A stretch of DNA of 64,000 bases from Seriola aureovittata. Its lineage: Eukaryota; Chordata; Actinopteri; Carangiformes; Carangidae. Positions within the stretch are counted from its first letter, which is position 1. Each line of letters starts with the position of its first letter. The notes below the pieces were generated by a model. The model saw nothing but the letters and a program-made list of their open reading frames with translations. It was not told the DNA's origin and searched no databases. The stretch lies in the NCBI RefSeq assembly GCF_021018895.1, contig NC_079377.1, forward strand, positions 9,616,501 through 9,680,500. The letters run 5' to 3'. The position numbers and the translations under genes were made by a program. This document shows, piece after piece, positions 1 through 20,948 of this stretch.

Positions 1-396
1 ATCCTCACCCCCGTTCGCTCTGTGTAAGTGTGAGGGGATCTAACAGCCCGTCTCATGCCTTTAAAAGGCTCGATCGTGGCTCACCAGAAAACACGACGAG
101 CTCGGTAATTTGAAACATGTGCAGAGCATATGAACACTCCTACTTTACTGAACAGAAGAAAAAAGAAAAAAAAAAAGGTACGAGGGTTTCCTCAAGCTCT
201 GCTCCTCCGTTCGTCTTCTTCCCCTCCTCCCACCAGACTGTGACACAAGCGGGGAATTCATACTGAACCACACTGTTGTTATTCAAGCTGCATGTGGCTG
301 CTGCCTTCTTTCTGTGTCTCCCACTGTGGCGTTTTTCTCCAAGTGGTGGTTTCTGTGTCTGGATGCTGGTGTATTTAGATGGGATATGAGAGGCCC

Positions 397-448
<52 letters not shown>

Positions 449-752
449 TATGCGTCAGGCCGTTGTAGAGTATTTCTGTGGCTGGGAAGCTGCAGTTGGA
501 TCAGTTAGATCCATTAATCCGTGCTTCTTGGGTGTGGCTCCAGTCTGTATATGGGAACATTTCCAGAAACTGGAACAGAGGACGCCATTTTGTAACGTAA
601 TAAGCGGTCAGTCTCACAAATACACAACGAGAGAAGTGAATGACGTAGATTAGGGTAGCCTCATGTTGCTGAGTGTCGCACACTGGCTGATAAAAGAGCA
701 CCATGTACATGTGGAATAACCAGGTTGTTGCCCTTTCTCTTCCTGTCTGCAG
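1..752 (+). other. Intron 1 of mcu (3' part), no gene seen
   Basis: This stretch precedes the acceptor AG at 751-752 of mcu exon 2 and is read as intron 1, because exon 2 begins in phase with the missing N-terminal exon. It contains a GT microsatellite at about 399-445. Short reading frames here are GT-repeat translations. No transit peptide exon was found. Confidence 0.7.
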
Positions 753-3700
753 GTTTGGAGGGGCGGCCCCTCATGGCATGGCCAGAGACTGTTGTGTTCA
801 ACCGCTGCTCCAGAAGGTAAGTCCTCATAGTAGTTTATTTCTGACACCATAAAACCCGTATCAATGGTTCCCCCTTTTTAAAGAAAGCCCCAAATCCAGC
901 CTCTGCCCTCTTTCAAGACAAAGGACATCTGCGCCTTTGAGAAACTCTGCATCGATCAGACAGGAGAGGCTCATTTGGAGTTAACAGGCAGTAGTCATTA
1001 ATATGGAATCTGTCTCGGGGTAGCATCTGCTCGTCTGTGTGAGAGGCAGGAGGGGATGGCGAGCGTGAAGAGCGGGAGGAAGAGAAAGGTAGGGGGACTG
1101 AGAGGAGAAGGCAGCAGCAAGTTGATTTGATTTTAAAGCAAGCTTTGATAGTTGTAGCTTTGGAGCGGAGATAGGCACAGGATCCTCATGCCTTCAGCAA
1201 TGTGCCTGTGATGCCAGGGTGAAGGAGGACAAGGAGAACAGGTGCAGGAGGAGGACAGCTCAGATACTTGGGGCCAAGTTTCATATTGTCACTGTAACGA
1301 CGGAAGAAGCGAAATGAAATGTCTGCAAGTGTCTGTGTTTGAACATGGTCAAAAAAAAAAAAAAGAGCTCAGTTTGTGCTGCCGATGATTTCACCACTTC
1401 TTGGTGCGAGCCCAAGCAGAGATGTGCTGATTCACTGCAGTGGTCCTGAGCAGGAGGGAGAGGTTGTCGGGTGCAGCAGCAACAAGGCAGCAGCTTGGAT
1501 CTCCCTCCTGTCCGTGTGTGTGTGTGTGTGTGTGGACTCGCAGCCCTCTGCGTTGATTCATGGCTCTGTCATTAGAGGCCACTCAGCATGATAATGGTAT
1601 AAGCTGTGCGGAGCAGCAATTTCAAAATAGTGTTGGAAGTGAATTCTGTCAACCCTTAGTACACTTTCTTTTTTTCGCTGCTATGAAAAGCCCAAACCTT
1701 TCAAGGGATGAATACATTGTGATGTGCACCTGAAGGTGTGTGTTGGATTGTCAGTCCCACCACACAGGCATCTCTTAGAGGTCTTTTTAGACTTTATATG
1801 CGAATAAGAAATATCAGTAGTTGGCATCAATGAATCGACACAACTGTTCTGTGAGGAGAAGGTTAGCAATATTATGCCCTATAGATCAGTGGTTTCTCAA
1901 ACTATGTCACATCAAGGACCCCTGAACTGACACAAATTAGACCACGGACCCCCACCTGAGAGGATTTTTGCTTTTAGATGTTTAATTACAAAAAGTGTTT
2001 GAAACCCATGAGCAAAATAGTCATGCATTCTCTGATTGTGTTACTTATGGATGGAATTAAGTGAAAATAAATAGTTCCCCTTTTTGCTGGGGACCCCAAG
2101 GAACCCCCTCAAAAACCCTTGTTGGGTCCCCGGAACCCACTTTGAGAACCACTGGTATAGATTCTCAGGGTCTGACTCACAGTCTAACAAGGGCTTATTT
2201 TGGCAAAGCAGCAGTCAGCAGGTATGTGGAGGTGAACCGAATCAGAATTCACAGTGGATCTACAAATAGCTCTTGAGTTGGCTTCTGTTTCACCTGCCAA
2301 GCTGTAGTTGCTGTCTGCGGTGTTTACAATGGTGAGGTCACAGAAGAGTAAACTGACTTTTAATAACTTATCATAACTTAAGTATTGATCATAGTGTTTG
2401 ATGGTAAATCAATAGAGATGCTGTTGCTGTTGTGAAGTGTTTGAGTTCAGGATGTGCATTAATCCAGGGCTGCTGCCACCCTCAGTTCTCTGAGTCTGGC
2501 AGTTTTGTTGTTGAACTCCTCTGACAGGTGGAGCTGCTGTTGCACTGCCCCCTGCTGGGTCTCAAACCACACTCCTCCCGCTTGAAGGTTGATTTTAGCG
2601 TAACACCGTCAGAATATCGGAGCCTAAAATGTTCTGTGGTGCTGTAGTTGTGGACAGTGTTGGGTTGGTTCAAGTTAGAAAGAATGAGTGAGTAACTTGT
2701 GATTCTGTATTTGTTTAAAAGCTGGTAATCCAGAAAATGCTAAAACTAACTAGTGCTGAGCAAAACAAACAAAATAAACTTCTTCTTCTGCGTTTTTATT
2801 AAATGTTCAGTTACTTCATTCAGAGGGAGACGAGCACATAAAAGCTCGTTTCCATGGTTCAGTTAAGACCTTAGGCTGTCGTCATACATTTTCTACTTTT
2901 GTGACATTTGTCTGACTCTCATTTTCTCGCCTGCAACCTCCCTCACAGAGGTGACAGTGGTGTATCAGAACGGGCTGCCGGTGATCTCAGTCAGTTTGCC
3001 GTCCAGGCGAGAGCGCTGTCAGTTCACCCTCAAGCCTCTCAGCGACTGTGTGGGAGTTTTCCTGCAACAGCTCCAGGCAGAGGACAGAGGCATCGACCGG
3101 GTAGCCATCTACTCCATGGGTATGCACACAAAAGCAATAATACACACACACACACACAAACACACACCTCTCCCCACACTATATCCATTTACTCCAGCGG
3201 GTTATATGTATATGTGTCCTTAACACGCGTTCAAGTGTTCTTGTATTTTGAGGCTATTAAGTGTTCCTGCAGTTGTGGCTTTGCATCAGAATGTAATACC
3301 GCTGCGTGCACCATGAAATGATTTTTCAGCCCTCACTCTGCTCAGAGGGCTCATTATACGGGAACAACTGGTACTTGAAATCTTTCTCTTAGTGCGTAAG
3401 TGCGTTTGCTTTTACCTCGCACCATAATCAGCCGGCAACCAACGGGCCTGATTATCAGGAGAGGTGAATGGTGTGTTCGAAGTGTTTACCCATCAGTGCT
3501 CCATCTCTCTTACTGCCCCGCTTCCCATTTGTCTCTCCGTCCAGATGGAGCGAGGGTTGCCTCCTCCACAGGTATAGACATCCTGCTGCTGGATGACTTC
3601 AAGCTCGTCATTAATGACACCACACACCTAGTGCGGCCACCAAGGAGAGGTGAGGACGGGCACAGCGGAGCCTGAGAGTGTACTGTTTGCTCTGAGTCTT

Positions 3701-3798
3701 TCCCTCACATTTACTCATTAATAATAAGAGGAAGAAGTTGTTTGATTGCCAGCAAGTGGGTCACATTAAAGCCCGTTTATTTGTTTGCTTTTGTGCGT

Positions 3799-3895
<97 letters not shown>

Positions 3896-6050
3896 TCTCA
3901 GAGCTGCTGCCCCACGAGGAGGCAGAAAGGCTGAATGACGTCAAGTTTCTGGTGCAGCAGCTCTATACCACCCTGCGCATTGAGGAGCACCAACTTAGCA
4001 AAGAGCGTGAGCTGATTGGACGACTGGAGGACCTCAACTCTCAACTCCGCCCCTTAGAGAAGGTCTGTACACTGACAATACTGACATTTCTGCTGTTAGC
4101 CATCCAAGGTCATTGCTGACCTAGCTAACCAAGTAGCTGAACAGTAAAACGTGACCTTGAAAAAAATTATTTTGCACGCTCTTGCATACTTCTCCATGAA
4201 AACCAAGAGGAACTGTCGTTGCTTTGACTCATGAAGGCCTGTTTATAATCCTCTTATCTGCCGATAATTATTTTATGATATCATTATCTTAAGATATCAG
4301 GCATTGTTTCTTTTAAGCCATTAAAAATGTATGGTTGAAGAGGGCCCGACAAGCCATCAGGACTATTGTTAAGGGGCCAACAAGTTGGGAACTTGGCAAA
4401 ATGAATTTGTTATCTCTGTAAAGAGATAATCAGTTTGTGATCACAACAAAACAGTTAATCTCATGATAATTAAGATTTAATCTGTAAACAAGGGTCTGGA
4501 AAAGGTATCACAGCTGTTGTCACTTTGTATACTTGTGCTAAAAAACCATCATGTCCTCTCTGGATTCTCAATACAGATTTGCCTCTCTCGTTCTTTTTGA
4601 ACTGGCTGACTGTCTGCGTTCTTCTTGATGTCTGCACAGGTGAGGGAGGAATTGAGTAAGAAGGCAGAGCGGCGTACCACCTGGGTGCTGTGGGGCGGCA
4701 TGGCGTACATGGCCACCCAGTTCGGCATCCTGGCCCGGCTCACCTGGTGGGAGTACTCCTGGGATATCATGGAGCCCGTCACCTACTTTATTACTTATGG
4801 CACAGCCATGGCCATGTATGCCTACTTCGTGCTTACGCGCCAGGTAAGCCACAGGAAAAACAGTAAAATCATAAAAATCCTGAGTTATTATACATGCATT
4901 ATTAATGCATTCATGTGAGTGTAAAAAAAAACATCTTCTGCTGCTGTTTGTGGTAAAAGCTGAAACGATTAGTTGAATAACTAATTTGCCAAATTCACAG
5001 AAAACAACAATCTTGATAATCCATTAAGCATTTAATTCAAGCAGAAAGTCAAGCAAACATTATCTGGTTCCAGCCTCTTAAATTTGAGAATTTGATTTTT
5101 TTTCTGTATTATGTCATTGTAAAGGGAATATCTTTGGTTTTTAAGTAAATAAATCATTTGAAGATGTCACCTTGGACTTTGGGAAATTCTGATGGTGCAT
5201 TTTTGAACTGTTTTCTGATATTTTGCTGACCAAAGGATTAGACAAGTAATTATAAAAGTTATCATTAGATTAGTCTTGTTAATGAACTCACTGCTAGTGG
5301 GAACACTGGTTGTGTTTTTGATACTTTTTTGTGCCAAAGAATACGACACTGATTCTGATACCAAAAATGATGCAGAGACTATTTTAGTAACCAGAGAACA
5401 AACCATTACAGGAATGAAATCTAATGGTTATCCTCTCTTTGCAACACCCTGCACAAAATAGAAATATTTCAGCTGTTCAAACAGCTTAACTTGTGACACT
5501 GTTGCCCTTGGAAATTTAATTCAGCATCCATGAATCAACATTTGATTTTTAATGTGTCGTCGGTGTGATTTGGCCCAAGGACAAGGCTATCCGATAAACT
5601 ATGTCCCTCTATAACCTGCAGGAGTATGTTTACCCCGACGCTAGAGACAGACAGTATCTGCTGTTCTTCCACAAGGGGGTGAAAAGGACACGCTTCGACA
5701 TTGAGAAGTACAACAAGCTGAAGGATGATATCGCTGAGGTACGGTTGCTCGGTGAAAGCTGGATGTTTTGTGATTGTGAAATGAGTACTGAAGTCACACT
5801 GGGGAGTCACACATTTTACAGTTCAGTACTCAGATTTGTAACAGCTGTGTATAGACCTACTTTCAAACCATTCCCCCCACATACACACACACACACAAAC
5901 ACACACACACTTTCATCTCATGTTTTTCCCCTCCACCCCTCCCTCTCTCTCCCTGTCCACCCTGTCCAGGTGGAGTTGGATCTGAAGCGTCTTCGGGACC
6001 CGCTCCAGCTCCAGCTCCCAGTTCAGCAGCTCACCGCCAGTAAAAATTGA
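753..6050 (+). CDS. mcu: Mitochondrial calcium uniporter pore subunit MCU, 5'-partial (exons 2-8)
   Basis: Pore-forming subunit of the inner-membrane Ca2+ uniporter. Exons are 753-816, 2949-3119, 3545-3649, 3902-4062, 4640-4843, 5622-5738 and 5970-6050 (TGA at 6048-6050). All boundaries are GT-AG and the phases join exactly, giving 300 visible residues. Exon 2 encodes the poorly conserved junction before the N-terminal matrix domain (CSTAAPEE then VTVVYQNG). Exons 3-4 carry the matrix domain ([26 protein letters not shown]). Exon 5 is the first coiled coil. Exon 6 has TM1 ([15 protein letters not shown]), the selectivity-filter signature WDIMEP (DIME codons at 4763-4774) and TM2. Exons 7-8 are the second coiled coil, ending TASKN. 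The remembered human protein matches closely from VTVVYQNG to the LKRLRDPLQ region. The mitochondrial transit peptide exon is upstream of the window. The acceptor of exon 5 abuts a long GT repeat. Confidence 0.97.
1887..2154. mobile_element. Non-autonomous hAT-type MITE in mcu intron 2
   Basis: The 268-bp element starts CAGTGGTTTCTCAAAC and ends with the inverted counterpart TTTGAGAACCACTG. Its flanks are a near-perfect 8-bp target duplication, CTATAGAT at 1879-1886 and GTATAGAT at 2155-2162. Short inverted repeats of the CAGTGGTTCTCAA type with 8-bp duplications are typical of hAT transposons. There is no transposase frame, so it is non-autonomous. The interior is rich in GGACCCC motifs. The frames at 2061-2276 are chance translations of this element and its flank. 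Confidence 0.8.
3809..3894 (+). repeat. Uninterrupted (GT)43 tract at the acceptor of mcu exon 5
   Basis: An uninterrupted GT tract of 86 bases is preceded by GCGT variants from about 3793. Only TCTCTCAG separates it from the first base of exon 5 at 3902, so the GT tract occupies the position of the polypyrimidine tract. Confidence 0.95.
4955..5275 (+). repeat. Degenerate interspersed repeat ('CGATTAATCGAT' teleost family) in mcu intron 6
   Basis: The segment runs from GCTGAAACGATTAGTTGAATAA through TCTGGTTCCAGCCTCTTAAATTTGAG and GATGTCACCTTGGACTTTGGGAAATT to ACCAAAGGATTAGACAAGTAATTATAAAAG, read here as separate short motifs. These match my memory of a high-copy repeat of percomorph genomes. 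Related copies lie at 16740-17040 (reverse) and 53800-54015. The family name is not certain. Confidence 0.6.
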
Positions 6051-6395
6051 TGGAAGGAGTGACTCCCTCCTCTCTCAGCTCCTACAAGCCCCTTACCCTC
6101 TTCCCTCCTGTCATCCAACACCCTTCTCCGACCCCTTTTACCCCCAGCTATTTCTCAGACCACCCCCTCCCCTCCCACACCCAATAATCCCATCCCTTTC
6201 TTGACTGTGGGAGTTAGTTTTTTGGTTTTGTTTTGTTTTGTTTGATTTTTTTTTCTGTTTTTTCTTTTTACTTTCCTGACTGAAAACTCCAGTTGGAATT
6301 GCAAGTTAAAACCGCTTAAAGACGAAGAAGGATGGTGAGAATACCCAGGAACTGAAAAACTACAGCTGAAGGTTGGTGAGGATGATGAAAAGGAC

Positions 6396-6462
<67 letters not shown>

Positions 6463-6607
6463 CTTATGATGATGGAATACAACTGGGCACTATGGATATG
6501 CCTCAAATCTTCAGAGGGACAGCCTGCAGGGAACTCCAGGGGGAAAATAGGAATAATCACACCTCTAGACGCTCCAGGACAGAGGACAAGCAGAGGGGCA
6601 TTGTTGA

Positions 6608-6643
<36 letters not shown>

Positions 6644-6671
6644 ATGCATGTGTGCGCGCGTGTGTATGTGC

Positions 6672-6702
<31 letters not shown>

Positions 6703-7260
6703 TGTGTGGGACTTTCAGGGTACTCTGGGACACCGACCCTGGCCACACTGCGGGTCGACGCAGCAGTACAGTCCCGCTTCCTTGAGCAGTCAAACTGTCA
6801 ACACACACACCTTCTCTTGGCTGGGGCAGGCTCCAGGGGGACTCTCTATCCCACATGTTAAAGTTTACAAGGAAGTCCTGACTGCAGTTGCACCATCAGG
6901 GAGACCGTGGTCTTCCTGTAGCTGAACTCTGCTGCCTCTCCCTCCCTGGGCCACGCCTCCTCCAGGTGACGGACAGGTGTCCTTCCCCGTGTGACCTTCC
7001 CAGTGTGACCTTTGTCAGGAGCTTGTCTCGACTCGCAGGATGAAGGCATGGCGACGCCTCGTTTTTCCTCTTCCTGTTGACGTCCTGTAGCGGCCCGGTC
7101 TGCGCAAGTATGAGAGTACTACCGACAACAACATCACTGTGTGTTCTTTTATTCCAAAAAAAATATTTTGGCACTTTTTATTTTGAAAGCCATAGTATAT
7201 TTGTTATGAAAAGAATATAAATATATATATGTATACAATCAAATAAACAGATGACCAGAG
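6051..7260 (+). other. 3' untranslated region of mcu
   Basis: The sequence follows the mcu stop. It contains a GAT trinucleotide repeat at 6396-6462 (about 22 units) and a compound GT/GC/AT microsatellite at 6609-6708. The first good AATAAA is at about 7240 (in AAATAAACAG). Further AATAAA signals at about 7793, 8131 and 9922 allow a longer 3' UTR up to about 3.9 kb. The apparent Met-rich or Cys-Val proteins here are repeat translations. Which end is used cannot be told from sequence. Confidence 0.6.
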
Positions 7261-10239
7261 GCTAGTTTTTTCAGTGGGGGGAGGAGCTCTCTTCCAAACA
7301 TCATCTCATTCACATCCTCTGAAGATCTCCTGCCACGAGGGCCCCCTGCTAACGCACATCCGCAACGTTACATACGCACACTTACACCGTATGCTATTTC
7401 ATATCTTTTCATTACAAACATACTCCGTATAGTTTACAATAACTACGTCCACGTTGGACGTACGGCTCCTGTGCATGGCCACCAGAGGGGGGGAACAACG
7501 TTGAAGCCAAATCGGGCTGAACGTGGCTTTGATTGGAATTGATTGTTTTTGAGCAATGTCATGCTTGATCTAAAAGATCGCTGCTTAATGCTTCACCTAA
7601 GGAAGGGGTTAATATGTCCAGAGACCGTTGCCTCAGACAAACCTACAGGCATGTTATAGTTTAATATATATCTGATGAATTGAATGGCTTTAAAAACATA
7701 GAGCTGCCGTTTACATGAGGAGCAGAATCTAAGTGAATTTCCTGCAGTTCAGCATCCCCCGATTCAACATGTTCTTCTGAGCTAATAGACAAAATAAAAG
7801 AGGCTACCCCTAAAAAAAAAAAAAGCATCATGACATTGTTTCATAGAGGCTTTTTTCATCCTGAAATAAAGCCAGAGCTTTCTCCTCCCACTGTTGCTGT
7901 AATGCCCCCCTGCTCCCTTGATGGCAAGGCAGGGTAGACTGCATGCTGTGGTATGCCCTCAGTAGAAATTTGTGAATGTGTAGGAGCATTATTGCAATTT
8001 TGTACTTAATTGGACGCTTTTCTTTGCCACATCTAGCTGAAGTCTCATCCCCCTGATTGGTTAAATCAAAGGTTATAGAAGCCATATGTTTGTGTTGTCC
8101 ATTTCTTTTCTTTTTTTTGGATGGTCACTGAATAAACCTTTTTCAGGTACACTTAAGTTTTCTGTTCAGGGTGAGGATTGGTGTCCCTCTCTCCACTCCC
8201 ATTTATGTCTCAAGAAAAAAAAAAAAGGTCTCAGAGCCAAACATTTTCACTCTGAACTGCTGTAGATCACCTCTGCAGAGGGGAAGCACAACGACATGAC
8301 GTGCCTGCACACAGACTTGTGTGTCAACAGTTGGATGAGTCCCACTGAGGAGATCCTTGTGTTTAACTGCAGATGTTTTTATTAAAATGCATGATTTTAG
8401 ATCAAATCAGAAGTTAGCCATGCAGATCTCAAAGCAGGATTTGGTCTGATCTGTTACTGTGTGCGTTGGTGTGTGCGTTATCTCCAAGGGAAATGGTGCC
8501 TTTTGGATGATTAATGATTTAAATGATATAGACAATATATCAGTTTGGTAAAAAGCAGAGATAGGATCATCAAGAAAGTTAAGCTCTTAATTAGAATGAC
8601 GCCTCATATAAAGGAGGGTTAAATTTGAATGTTTGGAAGTGGTAATCGATCCTGCTGTGTGTGCGTGCGTGCGTGTGTGTGTGTGTGTGTGAACGTGTGT
8701 TTAATGAATCCATGTATTGACGAGTGGTGAGGGCACTGGGGGCAAAGTTCAAATCTCCATATTCATGAGCACTTTGCCCCTAATCCCTGTCAATAGTGGC
8801 AAAAATCAATCCCGCCCTCATCGCACTTCATAGCTGTCATTAGCTTTAAATTCATTTTTCCCTCACTCACACACACCATGACACACACACACACACAGGT
8901 GACAGTGAAAACAATGTTAACTTGGAGACGTACTGTGGGAGGTGAGAGAGTTGAGGCCTCTGTCAGCAGTCCAATCCTCCCCTCTGCTGTTTCTACACAA
9001 CACTTCTCCCCATCATCACCTCCTACTTTTTTTTTTATCATGCCATCCACCGTTTATTGCCTTTATTTTTCTCTCGCTTTTATTTTTTAAAAACGAAATA
9101 TATCAAATATAGGGAAACTTTATTATAAAGAGGGTGTTGCATGAATGTATGTTTACATGGGAAATTATGTAAAAATAAAAAAAGATGATTTATCAAAAAA
9201 AAAAGGAAAAAAAAAAACACAACAACCTGCAAAGATAATTTAAGAACGTTGTTCGTAGAGATTCCTAGTTATAAAGGGCAGTGGACAGGGCTGCGTCTTT
9301 ACAACCTGCCTTGTCAAATCTGACTTGATCCCAGCCAACCAACTGCTCAAACCCCATCAAACCCCAGTCCCATCTTCACCTTATTTACTCCCATAAACCC
9401 GCCATTTATACTCCCCAATAAATGGAAAAACACCCTCCATCCTCGGTGCACCTATAAAGGAGGCTTTATGACCTCTTGACCTCAGTTACTATGGTCCTGG
9501 ATCCAAAGGAAAGTCCTGAGTCCGATGGTGACCAAAAGTGTCAGGCGCACTCTGTTAACTTATCGGGGAACACCTCCCATTCTCGTCCCCCTCTCATTTC
9601 ATCCACCCTCACCCTTTTTCTCCAAAATCGCATTATTATTCTATGGTTTGAATGTGTGTTATGTTTTGAATATCTCGTTTGTGTGCACTTACAATAAGAC
9701 ATGTTTAAAATGCCTAAAGAGTGAAGCAGAATATAGGATTGAAATGAATTTGTACTCCATTCTGACCTCTTATTTTATTTTATTTTATTTTTCTTGTCTT
9801 TTTTTTTTCTTTCTTTTCCTCTGTTGACATATGATGCTGTAATGTTGGCAAAAAAGAAAAATGTAAAATCCTGTATCATTTATGAAATATGTATAAAAGA
9901 GAAATGTAATTCAATTATCAATAAAATCCTTATCCAGTTTTTGGAGCCAGTGGTCCAGTAGCATTTTTCTTTTCTTTTTTTTTTCTCAAAGTGAAGACTT
10001 GGTGATTAATGGACATATTCCAGATATTTACAAGGACCAGCTTTTCAAGGTCTTGACCGCCTCCTCTCCTCTCCTTGGCCTCCAGCTCTGCCTGCACAGG
10101 ACATCCTATGAGATAGACCAGTGGGGATAAACTGTGTGTATACAGTAGGTACATGAAGCAACACATGGTTATGATGGTCTGTTGAAACTGCATATTAGTC
10201 TGAAAATTCCAAGTTTATAAAGCAGCAATAGAAAATTAG

Positions 10240-10550
10240 AAGGCTATAATCATTTCCTTACAATCTTATTAAGTATTTAAGCATTGGACAAATTAAAATG
10301 TTGACCTAATGACAGCACTTGAATGAATTTGAAATTGAAATTCATCAACATCTGTTCCAAATTTCATAACACAGTAGTTGTTGAGACGTTTCACTAAATG
10401 CCTCATGGTGGCGCTAGAGGAAAAGTACAGAAATCACCAACAATGATTAGGCTTCAGCCTCTGGGAACAATGAAAGCTTAGTCCAATCCACTTAGTAGTC
10501 ATTGCGATATGTCTGGACCAACAATACCATCCATATGTCACTCCGCCAGC
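10240..10550 (+). repeat. Probable interspersed repeat (common percomorph family)
   Basis: Recognisable pieces are CAAATTTCATAACACAGTAG, TTGTTGAGACGTTTCACTAA, GGTGGCGCTAGAGGAAAAGT, CTTCAGCCTCTGGGAACAAT and GTCTGGACCAACAA. They resemble a widespread teleost repeat that I know by pattern but cannot name. The edges are approximate and no terminal repeats were seen. Confidence 0.5.
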
Positions 10551-11537
10551 AGGGAGAAAGAAAAACGAACCTACCAGTATCCTTCAACCTGATACTGTAA
10601 CACTTTCCACAGCAGTGAAATTACCAAAACCAACGCGGTAAACATGGTAAATATAACTGGAAAGTTTAGTCAAAAGTCCAAACTCTGAAAACTCTCTTAT
10701 GATGAAATTTAGAAGAAAGTTGAACAAAAGAGAGAAGTGAGGAAACTATTAAAAAATAAAGAACTACACATACTGTACAACTTCCCTCTACACAGCGTGG
10801 TTATGCAGAAGTGTAATAAAGTGCTGATTGAATCTGCCTGTGCCGTAGAGACTTGCAGCCAGGAGGCCTAACAGTGTCTTATTTCCAGGGGTAATCACAA
10901 AAGAAGAATGGCATGTTCCACCTCATTTATTCTTACAGCCTTGAGGATTAATGCTTCCATTGCTTCAATTACATATAAGCAATAAAAACTGCAAGCATGA
11001 GGTTAGTTTGGGCAGCTTCTAAATGAAAAGGGCCAAGCTTTAGACGTTTCCTGGCCTCTTCTGGTGAGTAAGTAATGAGCTAAATGAGAACATAGTCACT
11101 CTACTGGCACAGTGTCGCTGAGGGGTCTCTGTCTGTTCTCAGGTAAATCCTAAGTGTGCAAACCCAGCCGTCGCCTCCAAGGTAAGGATGCTACTACACG
11201 ACACTGCTACAGATTAATCAGATTGGTTTAAAGCTGCTGGAGATTACATCATTGGTTGTATTTTATTGCCCTTTAAATCAGGAAAGATGAGAGAAAGACT
11301 ACATAGATATGTAAAAGTATCATAAACCCCGACCACACTGTTTCTCAGCATGTTTTGCTGGAATAGTTTGGGGTAGTTTACGGTCATGTGTGGGGAGATG
11401 GAGGGAGGAGGATGTGAGGACTGCTCAGGCTGAAACAATGGGAGGATGGTCGTGTTACTGGATTTAGGGAGAAGAAGGTCAGGGGATCAAGGTGAGAAAG
11501 AGACATGACAATATGACGTATACAGATAAGAGGTGCC

Positions 11538-11545
11538 TATTAAAG
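11538..11545 (+). promoter_or_regulatory. TATA-like box, candidate oit3 core promoter
   Basis: TATTAAAG lies 106-113 bases before the chosen oit3 ATG. A start site about 30 bases further on would give a leader of roughly 80 bases. This is a position-plus-motif argument only. Confidence 0.3.
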
Positions 11546-11650
11546 ACGGACCTCTCCTAAAGATGAACCAGAAGAGCTACACAGATACACACCTTACACA
11601 TACGCACTGAGCTAGGATTTATCTTTCATCCAACTGTGAAAAAACATATC

Positions 11651-19698
<8,048 letters not shown>

Positions 19699-20948
19699 TT
19701 ATGATGCAAATATAGAGCCAGAAAAAAAAAACCCCACTGAGAATAGGCCAGCAGCACAAGCCAGGATCACATTTACATTTTTCTTTATTTGGTATTTAAA
19801 ATAGCAAACAAATGCAGGTATACACACACGGAGTAGTACATTGCGCTGTCCCACATATACACATATACATGCAGTTGTAGAGTAAACACACTCCTCTTTT
19901 TGCCAGTGCCAGTGTCTCTCGCTTTGCTGTAGATCAGTTGAATTCTGGTTAATGGATCCAAGTCTGTGCCACTTTGCCTGGCAGCACAATTTACTGACAT
20001 TAAAGTGAATGACATTTCTATTAGAAATCATTCGGTGGGGCCACAGTTCATTTGTAACAACTACAGTATGAAGGATGTTTTTCTAGGTCACACTTTGAGG
20101 CATTTCTCAGGCTTGATTACAGCTTAAAGATTTAGTGGATTTATAAAAGTGGTTTATATTTCACACCATCATTGACTTGAAAAATACATGTGCAACATCC
20201 ATAAATGTATTCTGACTCATTTGCTCAGTATAATCAATGGCTGTGGAACATGTCACACACTACAGTGTGGTGGGAAAGAGATATCAGTGTGCTGTGCCCG
20301 GAAATTATGCACTCGCTTCATCACTCTGACAATTAAACTAGAATTAATCATGTCAGTTAAACTACAATTAGTCATGCATTTATTCATAAAAAAAACAAAT
20401 AACTTACATCAAACGTTAACAGTAGATATAATAGGCATTACATTTTACAATACACCGGCTTAAGGTTTGAACAGACTAGTTTGATAAATGTTAAATACCA
20501 GAACACAATGAACCGTGTGCGCAACAATGATTATCTTGTGTCTTTGTATCTAGAGAAAATTAATCCAACTACAATATCCTTCCCATCAGGCACTTTGTTT
20601 GGAGTCATAAAAATAATTTATGGTAATGGAGTCACGGAGGCCTTGAAATGGCCTAAAAATGAAATGAACTATGGAGAGTATAACATGCATGAGCAAGATT
20701 CTGCAAGACTCTGAGAGTCCTATTCAGATATTGAATATTTGTTAGTAATGCCAACGAATAAAAAAGCTAAGAAACTGTTCATTTGCGTTCCCCATTTATG
20801 TCGCAGGGTCTGAATCTTGAGAGCGCTCTTGTGACGTATTTCCTCTTCGACAAAAAAGCCTATAAATATACAGTGTAATCTGTGAAAATACCCATGACCC
20901 TCTTATTTGTGTGTGAAAGTGTCCAGGAGTTGTCCACTGTGCTCTGTG
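19699..20948. other. Convergent 3' region between oit3 and pla2g12b
   Basis: The two stop codons face each other 1.25 kb apart, so both 3' UTRs lie here and may overlap. On the plus strand AATAAA occurs at about 20756 for oit3. On the minus strand TTTATT (reverse AATAAA) occurs at about 20378 and 19783 for pla2g12b. No other coding exon was seen. Confidence 0.6.

Larger units (their letters stand above)
7261..11650. other. mcu-oit3 intergenic region (possible distal mcu 3' UTR plus oit3 upstream)
   Basis: No coding exon with a recognisable product was found. Alternative polyadenylation signals lie at about 7793, 8131 and 9922. GT/CA microsatellites are at about 8660-8690 and 8880-8898. A probable interspersed repeat occupies 10240-10550. 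The last ~100 bases are the oit3 leader. Confidence 0.6.

Noticed and set aside
3738..4119. Cys-Val repeat protein of 125 residues
   Set aside because: The first half is the GT tract. Only the part after 3902 is real, as mcu exon 5, and it stops in the following intron.
6373..6861. 162-residue frame starting with a long Met run
   Set aside because: It is a translation of the GAT repeat and a GT microsatellite in the mcu 3' UTR.
8730..8760. B-box-like GTTCAAATC suggesting a tRNA
   Set aside because: No A-box or cloverleaf pairing was found around it.
11636..11650. Longer oit3 N-terminus beginning KKHI
   Set aside because: That frame begins at GTG, not ATG. The ATG at 11651 gives a clean signal peptide.
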